Part shown: piece after piece, positions 1-7,513 of the stretch
Layout: the number at the start of each line of letters is the position of its first letter
Position numbering within the stretch: the first letter of the stretch is position 1
Source of the DNA: Mycolicibacterium sp.
GTDB lineage: Bacteria; Actinomycetota; Actinomycetes; Mycobacteriales; Mycobacteriaceae
Assembly (NCBI RefSeq): GCF_016462945.1
Contig: NZ_JAEMSG010000017.1
Location: 1 to 41,329 of the forward strand
Length of the DNA: 41,329 bases
Direction of reading: 5' to 3'
Notes under the pieces: model-generated
What the model was told of the DNA's origin: nothing
Databases searched by the model: none
The model's input: the letters and a program-made list of their open reading frames with translations, nothing else
Translations under genes and position numbers: made by a program

Positions 1-1
1 G

Positions 2-307
2 GAACTCGCCCTGACCGGTGATCCGCTGCCCGCCGAGCGGGCCCACGAACTCGGTTTGGTCAATGTGCTGGCGGAGCCGGGGCACGCGCTGGAGGCGGCG
101 ATCGAACTGGCCGAGCGGATCACCGTCAACGGGCCGTTGGCCGTCGCCGCGACCAAGCGGGTGATCGTGGAGTCGCGCAGTTGGAGCCCGGAGGATCAGT
201 GGCGCGAACAGGCCACGATCATCATGCCGGTGTTCTCCTCGAAGGACGCCAAGGAAGGTGCGGTCGCCTTCGCCGAGAAGCGGCCGCCGAACTGGACGGG
301 AAGCTAG
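2..307 (+). CDS. Enoyl-CoA hydratase/isomerase, C-terminal part (5' end outside window)
   Basis: The open frame enters at base 2 and ends with TAG at 305-307, leaving about 101 residues. The text is the C-terminal part of a crotonase-fold protein: an ALTGDPLPAERAHELGLVN segment (the 'A.RA.ELGLVN' signature after the oxyanion-hole region), a helix ending in GPLAVAATKR, and the tail KEGAVAFAEKRPPNWTG typical of actinobacterial EchA proteins. Such enzymes add water to trans-2-enoyl-CoA or isomerise it in fatty-acid or sterol breakdown. The catalytic glutamates lie upstream and cannot be checked. The gene order that follows resembles M. tuberculosis Rv0222-Rv0225, so an EchA1-like identity is plausible but inferred. 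It converges on the acyl-CoA dehydrogenase and the two stop codons interlock on one CTAG. Confidence 0.88.
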   Translation, partial: ELALTGDPLPAERAHELGLVNVLAEPGHALEAAIELAERITVNGPLAVAATKRVIVESRSWSPEDQWREQATIIMPVFSSKDAKEGAVAFAEKRPPNWTGS

Positions 308-1344
308 GTTCCTGAGCCGGACGCGCTGCCGATGATCATGTCCCATGGATCATCGGCGGCCAGCGCGAGCCGGCCCAGTCGGCGTGCGTAGTGCGCGGTA
401 TCGCCGAACTCGCCGATCCAACTGCGCGCCCGCTGCGTCACTAACCACAGCCGGTGCTCGATCGTCACGCCGATAGCGGCGTGCAATTGGTGGGCGGAGG
501 TAACCACCGCGGGCACGACGCGACCGAGAGTCACTTTGGCGACCGTGACCGCGTAGTCGGTCTGCGGGCTGTTGAAGCCGTGGTCGGCGGCGGCGACGAC
601 GGCGAGGTTGGCCGCGGCTCTGGCTCGCTCCACGTCGCCGGCCATCGCCGCCAGCGAGTGCTGCACCACCTGAAACGCACTGAGCGGGCGGCCGAACTGC
701 TCGCGTTCACGGGTGTGGGCCACCGAGAATTCGACGGCGGCGTCCAGTGTGCCGATGACCTGCATGCAGCGCGCCCAGGCGCCGCGCCGCGTCAACTCCG
801 CCGCTGCACCCTCGACAGTGACGAATGCACCTGACGGCGCGGTCACGACGTCGCGGGGCTCGCCACCGCCGTTGTGCCCCTTGGTGATTGACAGATCCGC
901 CGGATCGCAGACCGCGACCCGAAGTCCGTCCCCGTCCGGCAATGCCAGTACGACGGCGGCCGCATCGGAGGCATACGGAACCGCGTCAAGTGTGGTGGCG
1001 ATCGTCAGCGGCCCGGTCTCCGGCACTTCGAGTCCGGCACGGCCGGCGATCCAACAAGCCAGCACATCGGTTTCAGCCAACGGCACGCTCACGGCATGCC
1101 GCGCCAGTGCACGCAGCACCACCGCAACCTCGGCGGGACCACCGCCGGAGTCGCGGGTGCTGTCCAACCGGGTGAGCCCGGCCTCCTCGAGATGTCCCCA
1201 CGCGATGCGATCGAAGGAATCCGGCAGACCGCGCTGACCGATGCGGGACTCGAAGGACCGCGCCCCGATGTCGTCCACGAGGGCGCGAAGGTCGGTGAGA
1301 TCGTCAGCGGCGCTGCCGAAAACGCCGCCACTCAAGACCGTCAT
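304..1344 (-). CDS. Acyl-CoA dehydrogenase, partner subunit of a two-gene FadE pair
   Basis: This 346-residue protein is a short acyl-CoA dehydrogenase. The C-terminal helical domain carries the family segment REREQFGRPLSAFQVVQH, used for FAD and dimer contacts. The N-terminal half is divergent and lacks a clear FAD-binding GLTEP..GSD segment. That pattern, next to a complete FadE reading into it, is what is known for heteromeric alpha2beta2 acyl-CoA dehydrogenases of mycobacteria such as FadE26-FadE27, where the subunits share active sites. The start ATG overlaps the upstream gene's TGA (ATGA, 1341-1344), so translation is probably coupled. The acyl substrate cannot be told from sequence. 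It is the last gene of the minus-strand operon that begins near 3486. Confidence 0.9.
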   Translation of the reverse strand: MTVLSGGVFGSAADDLTDLRALVDDIGARSFESRIGQRGLPDSFDRIAWGHLEEAGLTRLDSTRDSGGGPAEVAVVLRALARHAVSVPLAETDVLACWIAGRAGLEVPETGPLTIATTLDAVPYASDAAAVVLALPDGDGLRVAVCDPADLSITKGHNGGGEPRDVVTAPSGAFVTVEGAAAELTRRGAWARCMQVIGTLDAAVEFSVAHTREREQFGRPLSAFQVVQHSLAAMAGDVERARAAANLAVVAAADHGFNSPQTDYAVTVAKVTLGRVVPAVVTSAHQLHAAIGVTIEHRLWLVTQRARSWIGEFGDTAHYARRLGRLALAADDPWDMIIGSASGSGT

Positions 1345-2504
1345 CGGACTCCCATGCCTTTGGCCACCATGCCGCGCAGCACCTCGTTGGTTCCGCCGCG
1401 CAGCGTGAACATGGGCGCATGCAGGCCGGCCACCTCCACCAGATCCGCCACCGCCGCGCGGCCTGGCGAATCGGCATCGACGTAGCTGAGCAGATCGGCG
1501 GCCAGTTGCACCGATTCCTGTTCGAAGCGGGTGCCGAGGTCCTTGACCAGAGCGGCCTCATTGACCTGCGGGCGCCCGTCGGCCAATGCCCGTGCCACCG
1601 ACACCGAGAGTTGTCGCAGTGAAATGAGCTGTGCCAGAAGGTCTCCCACGGCCGCTGCGGTGTGATCATCGACCTCGGGTTGGTCGGCCAGCACCCGGAC
1701 CAGTGCGGTGATCATCGGCGCGGTGCTCAGGATCCGTTCGGGTCCGCTGCGCTCGAAGGACAATTCGGCTGTCACCTGCCGCCAGCCGTCGCCTTCGGTG
1801 CCCAGGAGGTTGGTGTCGTCGATGAAGACCTCGTCGAAGGCGATCTCGTTGAAGTGGTGCTCCCCGGTGAGCAGCACGATAGGGCTGATCTCGAGGCCGG
1901 GGGAGTCGGTGGGCACGATGAACTGGCTGAAGCCGGCGTGCCGGTGCGCGGAATCCATCGGGCTGGTTCGGGCCAGCACCACCACCTGGTGGGCGAGGTG
2001 CGCCCCGCTGGTCCACACCTTCTTCCCGGAGAGGATCCAGCCGCCGTCGGTGCGGACCGCCTTCATCGCGGCAGCTGCCAGATCCGAGCCGGCCTGCGGC
2101 TCACTCATCCCGATCGCCGAAAAGTACCGTCCCGCAGCGATTTTCGGCAGGATCCGCTGGCGCTGCTCCTCGGTACCGTAGGACAGCAGACCCGGACCGA
2201 CCTGACGGTCGGCGATCCAGTGTGCGGCTACCGGCGCACCGGCGGCAAGAAGTTCCTCGGTCACCACGTAGCGATGTAAATGGCCCAGCCCGTGCCCGCC
2301 GTACTCGGCCGGAATGGTCAGGCCCAAAAAGCCGGCGTCGCCCAATCGGGCGCTGAAGGGTTCGTCCCATTTGGACAGCCAGGCGTCCACCGCAGGCTGC
2401 CAGCCGAACTCGGCGCGATCAGCGGCCAGGAATCCCCGGAGTGCGCCGCGCAGGGTCGCCAACTCGAGCTCGTTCGCGCACAGGGCGGCGAAGTCGTCAG
2501 CCAT
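1341..2504 (-). CDS. Acyl-CoA dehydrogenase, FAD-binding subunit of the FadE pair
   Basis: This 387-residue acyl-CoA dehydrogenase shows the N-terminal helical domain, the beta-domain FAD/substrate segment IGMSEPQAGSDLAA (about 131-144), and a C-terminal RGGTNEVLRGMVAKGMG tail. The glutamate in the SFERSG segment (E251) lies near where FadE26-type enzymes place their catalytic base; this is a positional inference, not an alignment. The following gene overlaps by four bases and encodes the shorter partner, so a heteromeric complex is likely. It starts at ATG 2504, five bases after the thioesterase stop, with a weak GTAGG-type ribosome site. Oxidation of an acyl-CoA to the 2-enoyl-CoA is expected. 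Chain length or steroid side-chain specificity is unknown. Confidence 0.92.
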   Translation of the reverse strand: MADDFAALCANELELATLRGALRGFLAADRAEFGWQPAVDAWLSKWDEPFSARLGDAGFLGLTIPAEYGGHGLGHLHRYVVTEELLAAGAPVAAHWIADRQVGPGLLSYGTEEQRQRILPKIAAGRYFSAIGMSEPQAGSDLAAAAMKAVRTDGGWILSGKKVWTSGAHLAHQVVVLARTSPMDSAHRHAGFSQFIVPTDSPGLEISPIVLLTGEHHFNEIAFDEVFIDDTNLLGTEGDGWRQVTAELSFERSGPERILSTAPMITALVRVLADQPEVDDHTAAAVGDLLAQLISLRQLSVSVARALADGRPQVNEAALVKDLGTRFEQESVQLAADLLSYVDADSPGRAAVADLVEVAGLHAPMFTLRGGTNEVLRGMVAKGMGVR

Positions 2505-2509
2505 ATCGC

Positions 2510-3352
2510 CTACCGATAGCCGGTGACGCGGGCGATGACGGAGGTCTTCCCGTCGTCGCCGACGGCCCGGGAGTCAGCGATGGCCGACGTGCGGCCGATC
2601 CGCAGTGCCGTTCCCTCATAGACAGATTGTGCACCGGCTACGAACGGCCGCAGGAAGTTGATCCGAATTGAGGCGGTGCGGAAGGGCTGGGCCTGGTCGT
2701 GGTTGATGGCTGCGGCGGCCACCAGTTCCAGACCGGCGCTGCTGACACCGCCGTGGACGATCCCGATCAGATTGTTGATCATCGGATCCGGCTGCTGATG
2801 CAATCGGTAGGTACCGTCCTCGACCGCCATCGGGTGTACCGCCATTAGTTCTGCCAGTGACGTCGTGGGTGTGCGTTCCAGTGGGTCATCACCGCGCCGC
2901 AGTGGTTCGTCCGGTCCGCCGGCCAACGGCATCGTCCGCACGGTTCCTCCGCCGATGATGGTGCCGCAGTGGGTGAGCGTGCATACCGCGAGCAGGGTGG
3001 CGCCGCCGGGGCCGAGCGGCCGGGCGCTGGCCACCACCGGCTCATCGGGGGCGGCGAGGATGCTGTCGATGGCGCCCGGACTCATCTCCACTGCCAGTTC
3101 ACTCGACACCGTCCACTGCCCCCGGCCGCAGCGGTCGTAGTTGACCCGGCCCGCGACGTCATCGACGAGCACGGCCAGACCGGCCACGGTCGGCAGCCCG
3201 GTGAACGGGTTGCACATCCCGCCGATGGGCATGGCACCCACCACGGCGAATTGCGACAGGTCGCGCTTAAGTGTGGTGATGGCGAAGCGGCGGATCACAC
3301 TGATCGGGGTTTCGGGGTCCACCCCGCCACCCTGGGCCGGTGCGACGATCAC
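2510..3352 (-). CDS. Double-hotdog acyl-CoA thioesterase (PaaI-like)
   Basis: The protein has 280 residues, about twice a single hotdog domain. Two hotdog-like halves can be seen: residues about 30-140 (GGMCNPFTGLP helix region) and about 170-280, where IVHGGVSSAGLELVA (H200-G-G) is the usual hotdog helix signature of PaaI/YiiD-type thioesterases. Such proteins hydrolyse acyl-CoA to free acid and CoA. The start is GTG at 3352, two bases after the stop of the 43-residue ORF, with no good ribosome site of its own, so reinitiation from the small upstream gene is likely; an internal start is possible. It sits directly upstream of the FadE pair, suggesting it releases acyl groups in the same pathway. 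Confidence 0.85.
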   Translation of the reverse strand: MIVAPAQGGGVDPETPISVIRRFAITTLKRDLSQFAVVGAMPIGGMCNPFTGLPTVAGLAVLVDDVAGRVNYDRCGRGQWTVSSELAVEMSPGAIDSILAAPDEPVVASARPLGPGGATLLAVCTLTHCGTIIGGGTVRTMPLAGGPDEPLRRGDDPLERTPTTSLAELMAVHPMAVEDGTYRLHQQPDPMINNLIGIVHGGVSSAGLELVAAAAINHDQAQPFRTASIRINFLRPFVAGAQSVYEGTALRIGRTSAIADSRAVGDDGKTSVIARVTGYR

Positions 3353-3354
3353 CG

Positions 3355-3486
3355 TCAGGCGGACGGAAAAAGAAGTGCGGGCCGCAACGGGAATCCTCGC
3401 TCACCGATACCGAACAACTCGCGGCGCTTGCCGGGTAGCCGGCGGGTGATGGTGCGGCCGGCGACGGTGATCTCAATCAGCCACAT
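3355..3486 (-). CDS. 43-residue hypothetical protein, first gene of the thioesterase/FadE operon
   Basis: The ATG at 3486 is preceded by a good GGAG ribosome site (GTGAGGAGACGACC before the start) and the frame stops at 3355, two bases before the thioesterase start. The product begins MWLIEITVAG, has a basic middle (TRRLPGKRR) and ends in a proline-rich tail; no membrane segment or known domain is evident. A longer in-frame start at 3588 exists, but it would run over the promoter-like sequence at 3533-3560. The strong ribosome site and tight spacing argue for a real leader gene or small protein rather than chance. I do not recognise it. Confidence 0.55.
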   Translation of the reverse strand: MWLIEITVAGRTITRRLPGKRRELFGIGERGFPLRPALLFPSA

Positions 3487-3532
3487 GGTCGTCTCCTCAC
3501 AGCCAGATCGACGATCCGAACTCACTGTCGAA

Positions 3533-3560
3533 GATATAGTTAGACACACTTTGTATGCAA
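3533..3560 (-). promoter_or_regulatory. Candidate promoter of the 43-aa/thioesterase/FadE operon with a palindrome on the -35
   Basis: Read on the minus strand, TTGCAT (3555-3560), a 16-base spacer and TATATC (3533-3538) form a plausible sigma-A-type promoter about 45 bases before the ATG at 3486. The -35 lies inside the near-perfect dyad TTGTATGCAA (3551-3560), the type of short operator used by GntR-family regulators. No regulator gene is adjacent, so the operator reading is inference. Confidence 0.4.
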
Positions 3561-3637
3561 GCGGCGACACGCCGCGACCCCTGGTCACCGATCGATGACG
3601 ACGGTCTGACCTCGGGTTGGAGCGCTAGTCGCACCCT

Positions 3638-3661
3638 CCGCTATGGCAAATGTCATAGCGG
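3638..3661. terminator. Hairpin downstream of the aquaporin gene
   Basis: Perfect 8-bp arms CCGCTATG and CATAGCGG enclose an 8-base loop, 20 bases past the aquaporin stop and before the next operon's promoter. There is no T tract, which is common for mycobacterial terminators. It probably ends the aquaporin transcript. Confidence 0.55.
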
Positions 3662-3680
3662 GGTTGGACCGCGGAGGTCA

Positions 3681-4370
3681 CTAGCTGGCGGCGACGACCT
3701 CGCGGTCGGAATGCAGGAACTTGAACGTGACGGCTGCAGCGACACCTGCCGTCAGTTCGGCGACCAGATAGATCCAAAAGTTGCCCCAGGCGAAGATGTT
3801 CATCAAGGTTGCGCCGATGGCGACCGCCGGGTTGAACGCCCCACCGCTGACACCGCCCACCGCGAATGCTCCCGCCAGCACCGTGAAACCGATCGCGAAC
3901 CCGAAGTAGGAGTTGCCCTCGGTCTCTCTCGCCGTTGCCACATTGAGCACCACATACACCAGGGCAAAGGTGAACAGGAACTCGGCCAGCAGCGCCGGGC
4001 CGGTATTGAGGGTGGCGAGCCGCGGGCTGGGCGGCATCGCCGGCTTGAGGGCTGTGACCGCCAGCCAGGCCAGAACGGCGCCAATGATCTGGGCCACCCA
4101 GTAGCCCGCTGCGGAGGCGATATCGATCTTGCCCCGCAACAGGATGCCCAGCGTGACTGCCGGGTTGTAATGGGCGCCGGAAATATGTCCACCAGCGAAC
4201 ACCATCACCGCGAGCACGCTGCCGATCGCCAGTGGAACGAGGGCGGGAACGCCGGGGTCGGGCGTCATGTCCTGCATGTACTCGGACGGGTTGATCACCG
4301 TCATACCGATGGTGAAGACCAGAAAGAAGGTACCGATTAACTCGGTGACCAGAGCCCTGACGTTAACCAC
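3681..4370 (-). CDS. MIP/aquaporin-family channel lacking the usual selectivity-filter arginine
   Basis: This 229-residue protein has six expected membrane helices and both half-helix motifs: HYNPAVT (NPA 69-71) and AFNPAVA (NPA 180-182). These define the major intrinsic protein family of water or small-solute channels in the cytoplasmic membrane. In most aquaporins and glyceroporins the second NPA is followed by arginine; here it is valine (V183). The H5 filter position, histidine in AqpZ, falls on a small residue (segment AIGFTVLAGAFAV). The pore is therefore likely wider or of different selectivity than a strict water channel; the solute is unknown. The GTG start is supported by GAGGAG seven bases upstream. 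A 10-codon ORF ends on that ribosome site. Confidence 0.92.
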   Translation of the reverse strand: MVNVRALVTELIGTFFLVFTIGMTVINPSEYMQDMTPDPGVPALVPLAIGSVLAVMVFAGGHISGAHYNPAVTLGILLRGKIDIASAAGYWVAQIIGAVLAWLAVTALKPAMPPSPRLATLNTGPALLAEFLFTFALVYVVLNVATARETEGNSYFGFAIGFTVLAGAFAVGGVSGGAFNPAVAIGATLMNIFAWGNFWIYLVAELTAGVAAAVTFKFLHSDREVVAAS

Positions 4371-4381
4371 GGAATCACTCC

Positions 4382-4414
4382 TCAGTTTTCGGTGGCGTCG
4401 AGGGCCGGCGCCAT
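4382..4414 (-). CDS. 10-codon upstream ORF in the aquaporin leader
   Basis: In the aquaporin leader an AGGAGG (4425-4430) is followed ten bases later by ATG and the frame MAPALDATEN, ending in TGA at 4382-4384. The stop overlaps the GAGGAG ribosome site of the channel gene and lies 11 bases from its GTG start. The leader also contains GGCGCC-N8-GGCGCC, which can fold around the uORF start. This arrangement suits translational coupling or a leader-peptide control, but expression is not shown by sequence alone. Confidence 0.4.
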   Translation of the reverse strand: MAPALDATEN

Positions 4415-4546
4415 AGGCAAGGCGCCTCCTAAACCTGGCGAGCTGCTAAGCCGACGCTAACAAGTTTCGCGGTGACCGAGGGGAAATTCGACGGCTCTAT
4501 CCTGTGAACGTCAGGTGTGGCAGACCCGAGAAGAAGGCGGCATCCC

Positions 4547-5005
4547 ATGAAGCTCATCACCTCCATCGACGATGCGGTGGCGACAGTCGGCTCCGAACTC
4601 GGCGTCAGCGATTGGCTGGAGATCGACCAGCAGCGCATCAACGACTTCGCCGATGTCACCGGGGATCACCAGTGGATCCACATCGATGTCGCCCGTGCCA
4701 AGGCCGAGAGTCCCTACGGCGCCCCGATCGCGCACGGATTCCTCACGCTCTCGCTGATTCCCGCGTTGAGTAGGGACAACTTCCGCGTCGAGAACGCCAC
4801 GTTGGTCATCAACTACGGGCTCAACAAAGTCCGGTTCCTGTCCGCGGTGCCGGTGGACAGCCGCATCCGGGTGCGCTCGGAGTTGGCCGACGCCGTCGCC
4901 AAGGACGAAAGCACCGTCGACCTGACCGTGCGGCACACCATCGAGATCGACGGCGTGGAGAAACCCGCGGCGGTCGCCGAGATGATCGCCCGGGTGCTCT
5001 TCTAG
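4547..5005 (+). CDS. htdZ: MaoC-like (R)-3-hydroxyacyl-CoA dehydratase, Rv0130/HtdZ type
   Basis: This 152-residue single-hotdog hydratase matches the M. tuberculosis Rv0130 pattern: FADVTGDHQWIHID, with the catalytic pair D40 and H45 at the family numbering, then IAHGFLTLSL, then INYGLNKVRF. Rv0130-type enzymes hydrate trans-2-enoyl-CoA to (R)-3-hydroxyacyl-CoA. I chose ATG 4547, which follows a purine-rich AGAAGG, because its N terminus (MKLITSIDDAV) aligns with known family starts; a GTG at 4517 would add an odd arginine-rich stretch. A TATCCT at 4498-4503 may be its -10. It stands alone on the plus strand and converges on the exported hydrolase, sharing a CTAG for both stops. Confidence 0.9.
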   Translation: MKLITSIDDAVATVGSELGVSDWLEIDQQRINDFADVTGDHQWIHIDVARAKAESPYGAPIAHGFLTLSLIPALSRDNFRVENATLVINYGLNKVRFLSAVPVDSRIRVRSELADAVAKDESTVDLTVRHTIEIDGVEKPAAVAEMIARVLF

Positions 5006-7308
5006 ACCGCGCGGTTCGGCATCGTCACGCTGACGTCCGAGATATTCATCAGCCCGAACGAGGTGAAGTTCTCGAATGCCGTCGCCGAACTGGTGATCTG
5101 CACGGTGAGGGTGCTCGGGGCCGCGCTTGCGTTGGTGTAGACGATGTCCGACAGGTCCATGGTCAGCGTGTGCTGCCTGCCGTCCAACATCACCGGCACC
5201 GGGGTCACGACATTGCCGAGTACCCGGCCGGTGCTGTCGTCGACGACTTGCGCGAACACCGCCCGGGTGGTGCCCAGTCCCCGGTAGGTGATGCTCACCG
5301 CAGGCGCGCCGACAACCTGGGTGCCCGCCCCCACCGTGACCGGCACGTTGATCGCGTTGCGCGCCACGGATCCCCCGCCGAGCGAGTAGGGCAGGGCGAA
5401 GAAACTGTTCGAGCCGCCGACGACCGGAACGACAGGGAGCAGACCTCCGGCCGAGGTGGCGGTGATGTCCGGGCGGTTGTTGAACCCGAACTGGTTCGGC
5501 AGCGTGTCCGAGAAGTAATAGCCGCCGAGCTGGTCGAACCACGCGAAGTTGGGGATGTCATCTGCGGGCGTGCCCGCGCGCTTGACGTACTGGGCCAGCC
5601 AGGCAAGGGTGTCACCCACCAGCGTCGCCTCCTGATCGGGATTGATGGGGTCCAGACACACGCCATGGCCGCCGCAGAACCAAAGCACCTTGACCGTGGT
5701 GCCGAGGCCGTTGCCGAGAATGGTGTCCGCGTTGTCCAGTGTCTGCCGGAGCGGGAACAGGGACTCTTGGATACCCTGGCTCAGCAGCGTCGGGGCCCGC
5801 ATCGTGTTCAGCAGCGCGGTCGGACCGCTACTGGCCAACGCCGCCTGCGCGGTCTCGGAGATCCGGCCGAACAGGTTGCCGGTGAGAACCGCGCGGGGGA
5901 CCAGGCTATTGACCCGGGCGCCGGTGAAAACCAACACCAGGTACAGCACTGACCCGTAGGACGTCTTCCAGGTGTTGTCGGGGTAGAGCGAGGCGTTCAG
6001 CGAGTTCCAGGTGTTTTCGGGCGTGATGGCGTCGATGCGCGGATCGGTGGCGGCGGCCACCAGCTGGATGCCGCCACCGTAGGAGGTTCCCACCATGCCG
6101 ACCGCCGGGTCGTTGGGGCTGTCGAGTGTCGCAGGCGTTTCAGCGGCGATGAAGTCGATCACCGCGGACATGTCACGACCTTCGAAGAATGGGTTGTCCA
6201 GTTGCATGATGCCCCCGGAGTTCCGCACGCCGCGTGGGGTCGCGCTCACCACGTTATAGCCGTTGTCGCGCAACACCCCGACAGACGGAAGGTCGTATTC
6301 CGCTCCTTCTATCTCGAAAACGCGGGTCGTGTACGGATCGGAATATGCCCCCCCACCCAGGCCCGACATAGTGATGGCCGTCGGTGCGGTGGCCCCGGCA
6401 CTGAGACCGACCGTCGGGAAGAAGTTGGTGCTGATTCCGACGCCGTCGAATGAGGTGACCATGTAGGTGTAGGCCACCGGGGTGTCGGACGGTGCCAGGG
6501 ACGCGACGTCGACGTTGATCTGGGCCACCACTGACGCGCCGATGAGGGGTGCGAGGAGGTCACCGATCAGGGGCAGTGTCTGAAGCAGGTTGATGACGGG
6601 TGCCGCCACCAACCCGATCAGCGGAATGCCGGTCAACAATGAGTCGAGGGTGGTGACTTCACTGACCCGCACACTGAAGGTCTGGATGCCCTTAGCGCCG
6701 CCGTCCAGCCAGTTGGCGTAGGGCAGGATCGTGAAACTCTGCGGGTCAGTTGTCAGTGGGACTGTCGGGGGGCTGACCGGCACCGTGCCCAGGCTGATCT
6801 TGCCGCCGCTTTCGCCCAGCGTGGAGTCGAACCCGGCGGCCTCACCGAGGGCGGTGTAGGTCATCGTCAAACCGCGCGAACTTACGGCCTGCAGGTAGCC
6901 CTGGATGATTCCGTCGACGATGGTCACTGTTGGGTTGACGGTGAGGCCGCCGCTTGTCACCGTCGCCGACTCCGGACCCACGACCGCCAGCGCCGCGGCG
7001 CGGCGGGCCACACCAGCCGCGGGCGCGGTGAACGACTTGGCGCTCACTTCAGGTGACGCGGTGCGCGCCCGATCGCTGCTCCGAGTGGCCGCACCCCGGC
7101 CGGCGCCGGGGTTCGCTCGGCGAGCTGAGGGCTGGCTCCCAGCGGCTGGGGAGGATGGGGATGCCGGGGAGTCGGCGGAATCGGCGCCCCGCGCACCGCT
7201 ATCGGAGGTGTCCGCCGAGGCCACTGCACCGGTGGAGAATATGGCCGCGCCCACCCCGAGGGCCACCGCCAACCCGCCGACCCGACCGACAAAACGTGCT
7301 GCGCCCAC
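5002..7308 (-). CDS. Exported alpha/beta hydrolase, CocE/PepX (S15)-like
   Basis: This 768-residue protein begins with a classic export signal (basic start, hydrophobic AVALGVGAAIFSTGAVASA, cleavage near 32), then about 70 residues of Ser/Ala/Pro-rich low complexity, a beta-rich region, an alpha/beta hydrolase domain (about 325-575) and a C-terminal beta domain, as in CocE/X-Pro-dipeptidyl-peptidase proteins. The nucleophile elbow is GTSYGG (S409) and the histidine is in FCGGHG (H548). The usual acid position (family pattern QG..D.LFPL) reads QGIQESLFPL, so a glutamate (E515) replaces aspartate. The substrate is unknown; esterase, amidase or peptidase activity is possible. The GTG start has GGAGGG close upstream. 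The product acts outside the membrane. Confidence 0.82.
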   Translation of the reverse strand: MGAARFVGRVGGLAVALGVGAAIFSTGAVASADTSDSGARGADSADSPASPSSPAAGSQPSARRANPGAGRGAATRSSDRARTASPEVSAKSFTAPAAGVARRAAALAVVGPESATVTSGGLTVNPTVTIVDGIIQGYLQAVSSRGLTMTYTALGEAAGFDSTLGESGGKISLGTVPVSPPTVPLTTDPQSFTILPYANWLDGGAKGIQTFSVRVSEVTTLDSLLTGIPLIGLVAAPVINLLQTLPLIGDLLAPLIGASVVAQINVDVASLAPSDTPVAYTYMVTSFDGVGISTNFFPTVGLSAGATAPTAITMSGLGGGAYSDPYTTRVFEIEGAEYDLPSVGVLRDNGYNVVSATPRGVRNSGGIMQLDNPFFEGRDMSAVIDFIAAETPATLDSPNDPAVGMVGTSYGGGIQLVAAATDPRIDAITPENTWNSLNASLYPDNTWKTSYGSVLYLVLVFTGARVNSLVPRAVLTGNLFGRISETAQAALASSGPTALLNTMRAPTLLSQGIQESLFPLRQTLDNADTILGNGLGTTVKVLWFCGGHGVCLDPINPDQEATLVGDTLAWLAQYVKRAGTPADDIPNFAWFDQLGGYYFSDTLPNQFGFNNRPDITATSAGGLLPVVPVVGGSNSFFALPYSLGGGSVARNAINVPVTVGAGTQVVGAPAVSITYRGLGTTRAVFAQVVDDSTGRVLGNVVTPVPVMLDGRQHTLTMDLSDIVYTNASAAPSTLTVQITSSATAFENFTSFGLMNISDVSVTMPNRAV

Positions 7309-7387
7309 GTTCCCTCCAACCCTCCAAGAATTTCCAGCCCGCGGGTCACTTCAGGATAGGGGCCCGGACCGCTGCGGGGAATCATCC

Positions 7388-7455
7388 CCCGCGAGCAGAC
7401 GCAAAGTCGCACTCGCGGGGTGCGTTCTATGCGAGTTTGCGTCTGCTCGCGCGGG
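7388..7455. repeat. Long inverted repeat between the aldehyde dehydrogenase and hydrolase genes
   Basis: Perfect 15-bp arms, GCGAGCAGACGCAAA (7391-7405) and its complement (7436-7450), extend imperfectly to CCC/GGG. A second inner pair, ACTCGC and GCGAGT, nests inside. The arm motif GCGAGCAGACGCAAA is one I recall as recurring between genes in mycobacterial genomes. It lies 3' of the aldehyde dehydrogenase and upstream of the hydrolase start, so it may act as terminator or be a dispersed palindromic element. Confidence 0.75.
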
Positions 7456-7459
7456 TGGG

Positions 7460-7511
7460 GCAAGCCGGTGCGGCAAGCCGGTGCGGCAAGCCGGTGCGGC
7501 AAGCGGGTGGG
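7460..7511. repeat. 13-bp tandem repeat, four units
   Basis: Three identical units GCAAGCCGGTGCG (7460-7498) are followed by a fourth with changes (7499-7511). The array abuts the aldehyde dehydrogenase stop at 7514 and starts five bases after the inverted repeat. Such arrays vary in copy number between strains. Confidence 0.85.
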
Positions 7512-7513
7512 TG

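Noticed and set aside
7388-7455. Ends of an insertion sequence
   Set aside because: The arms enclose only 30 bases, there is no transposase and no target duplication.
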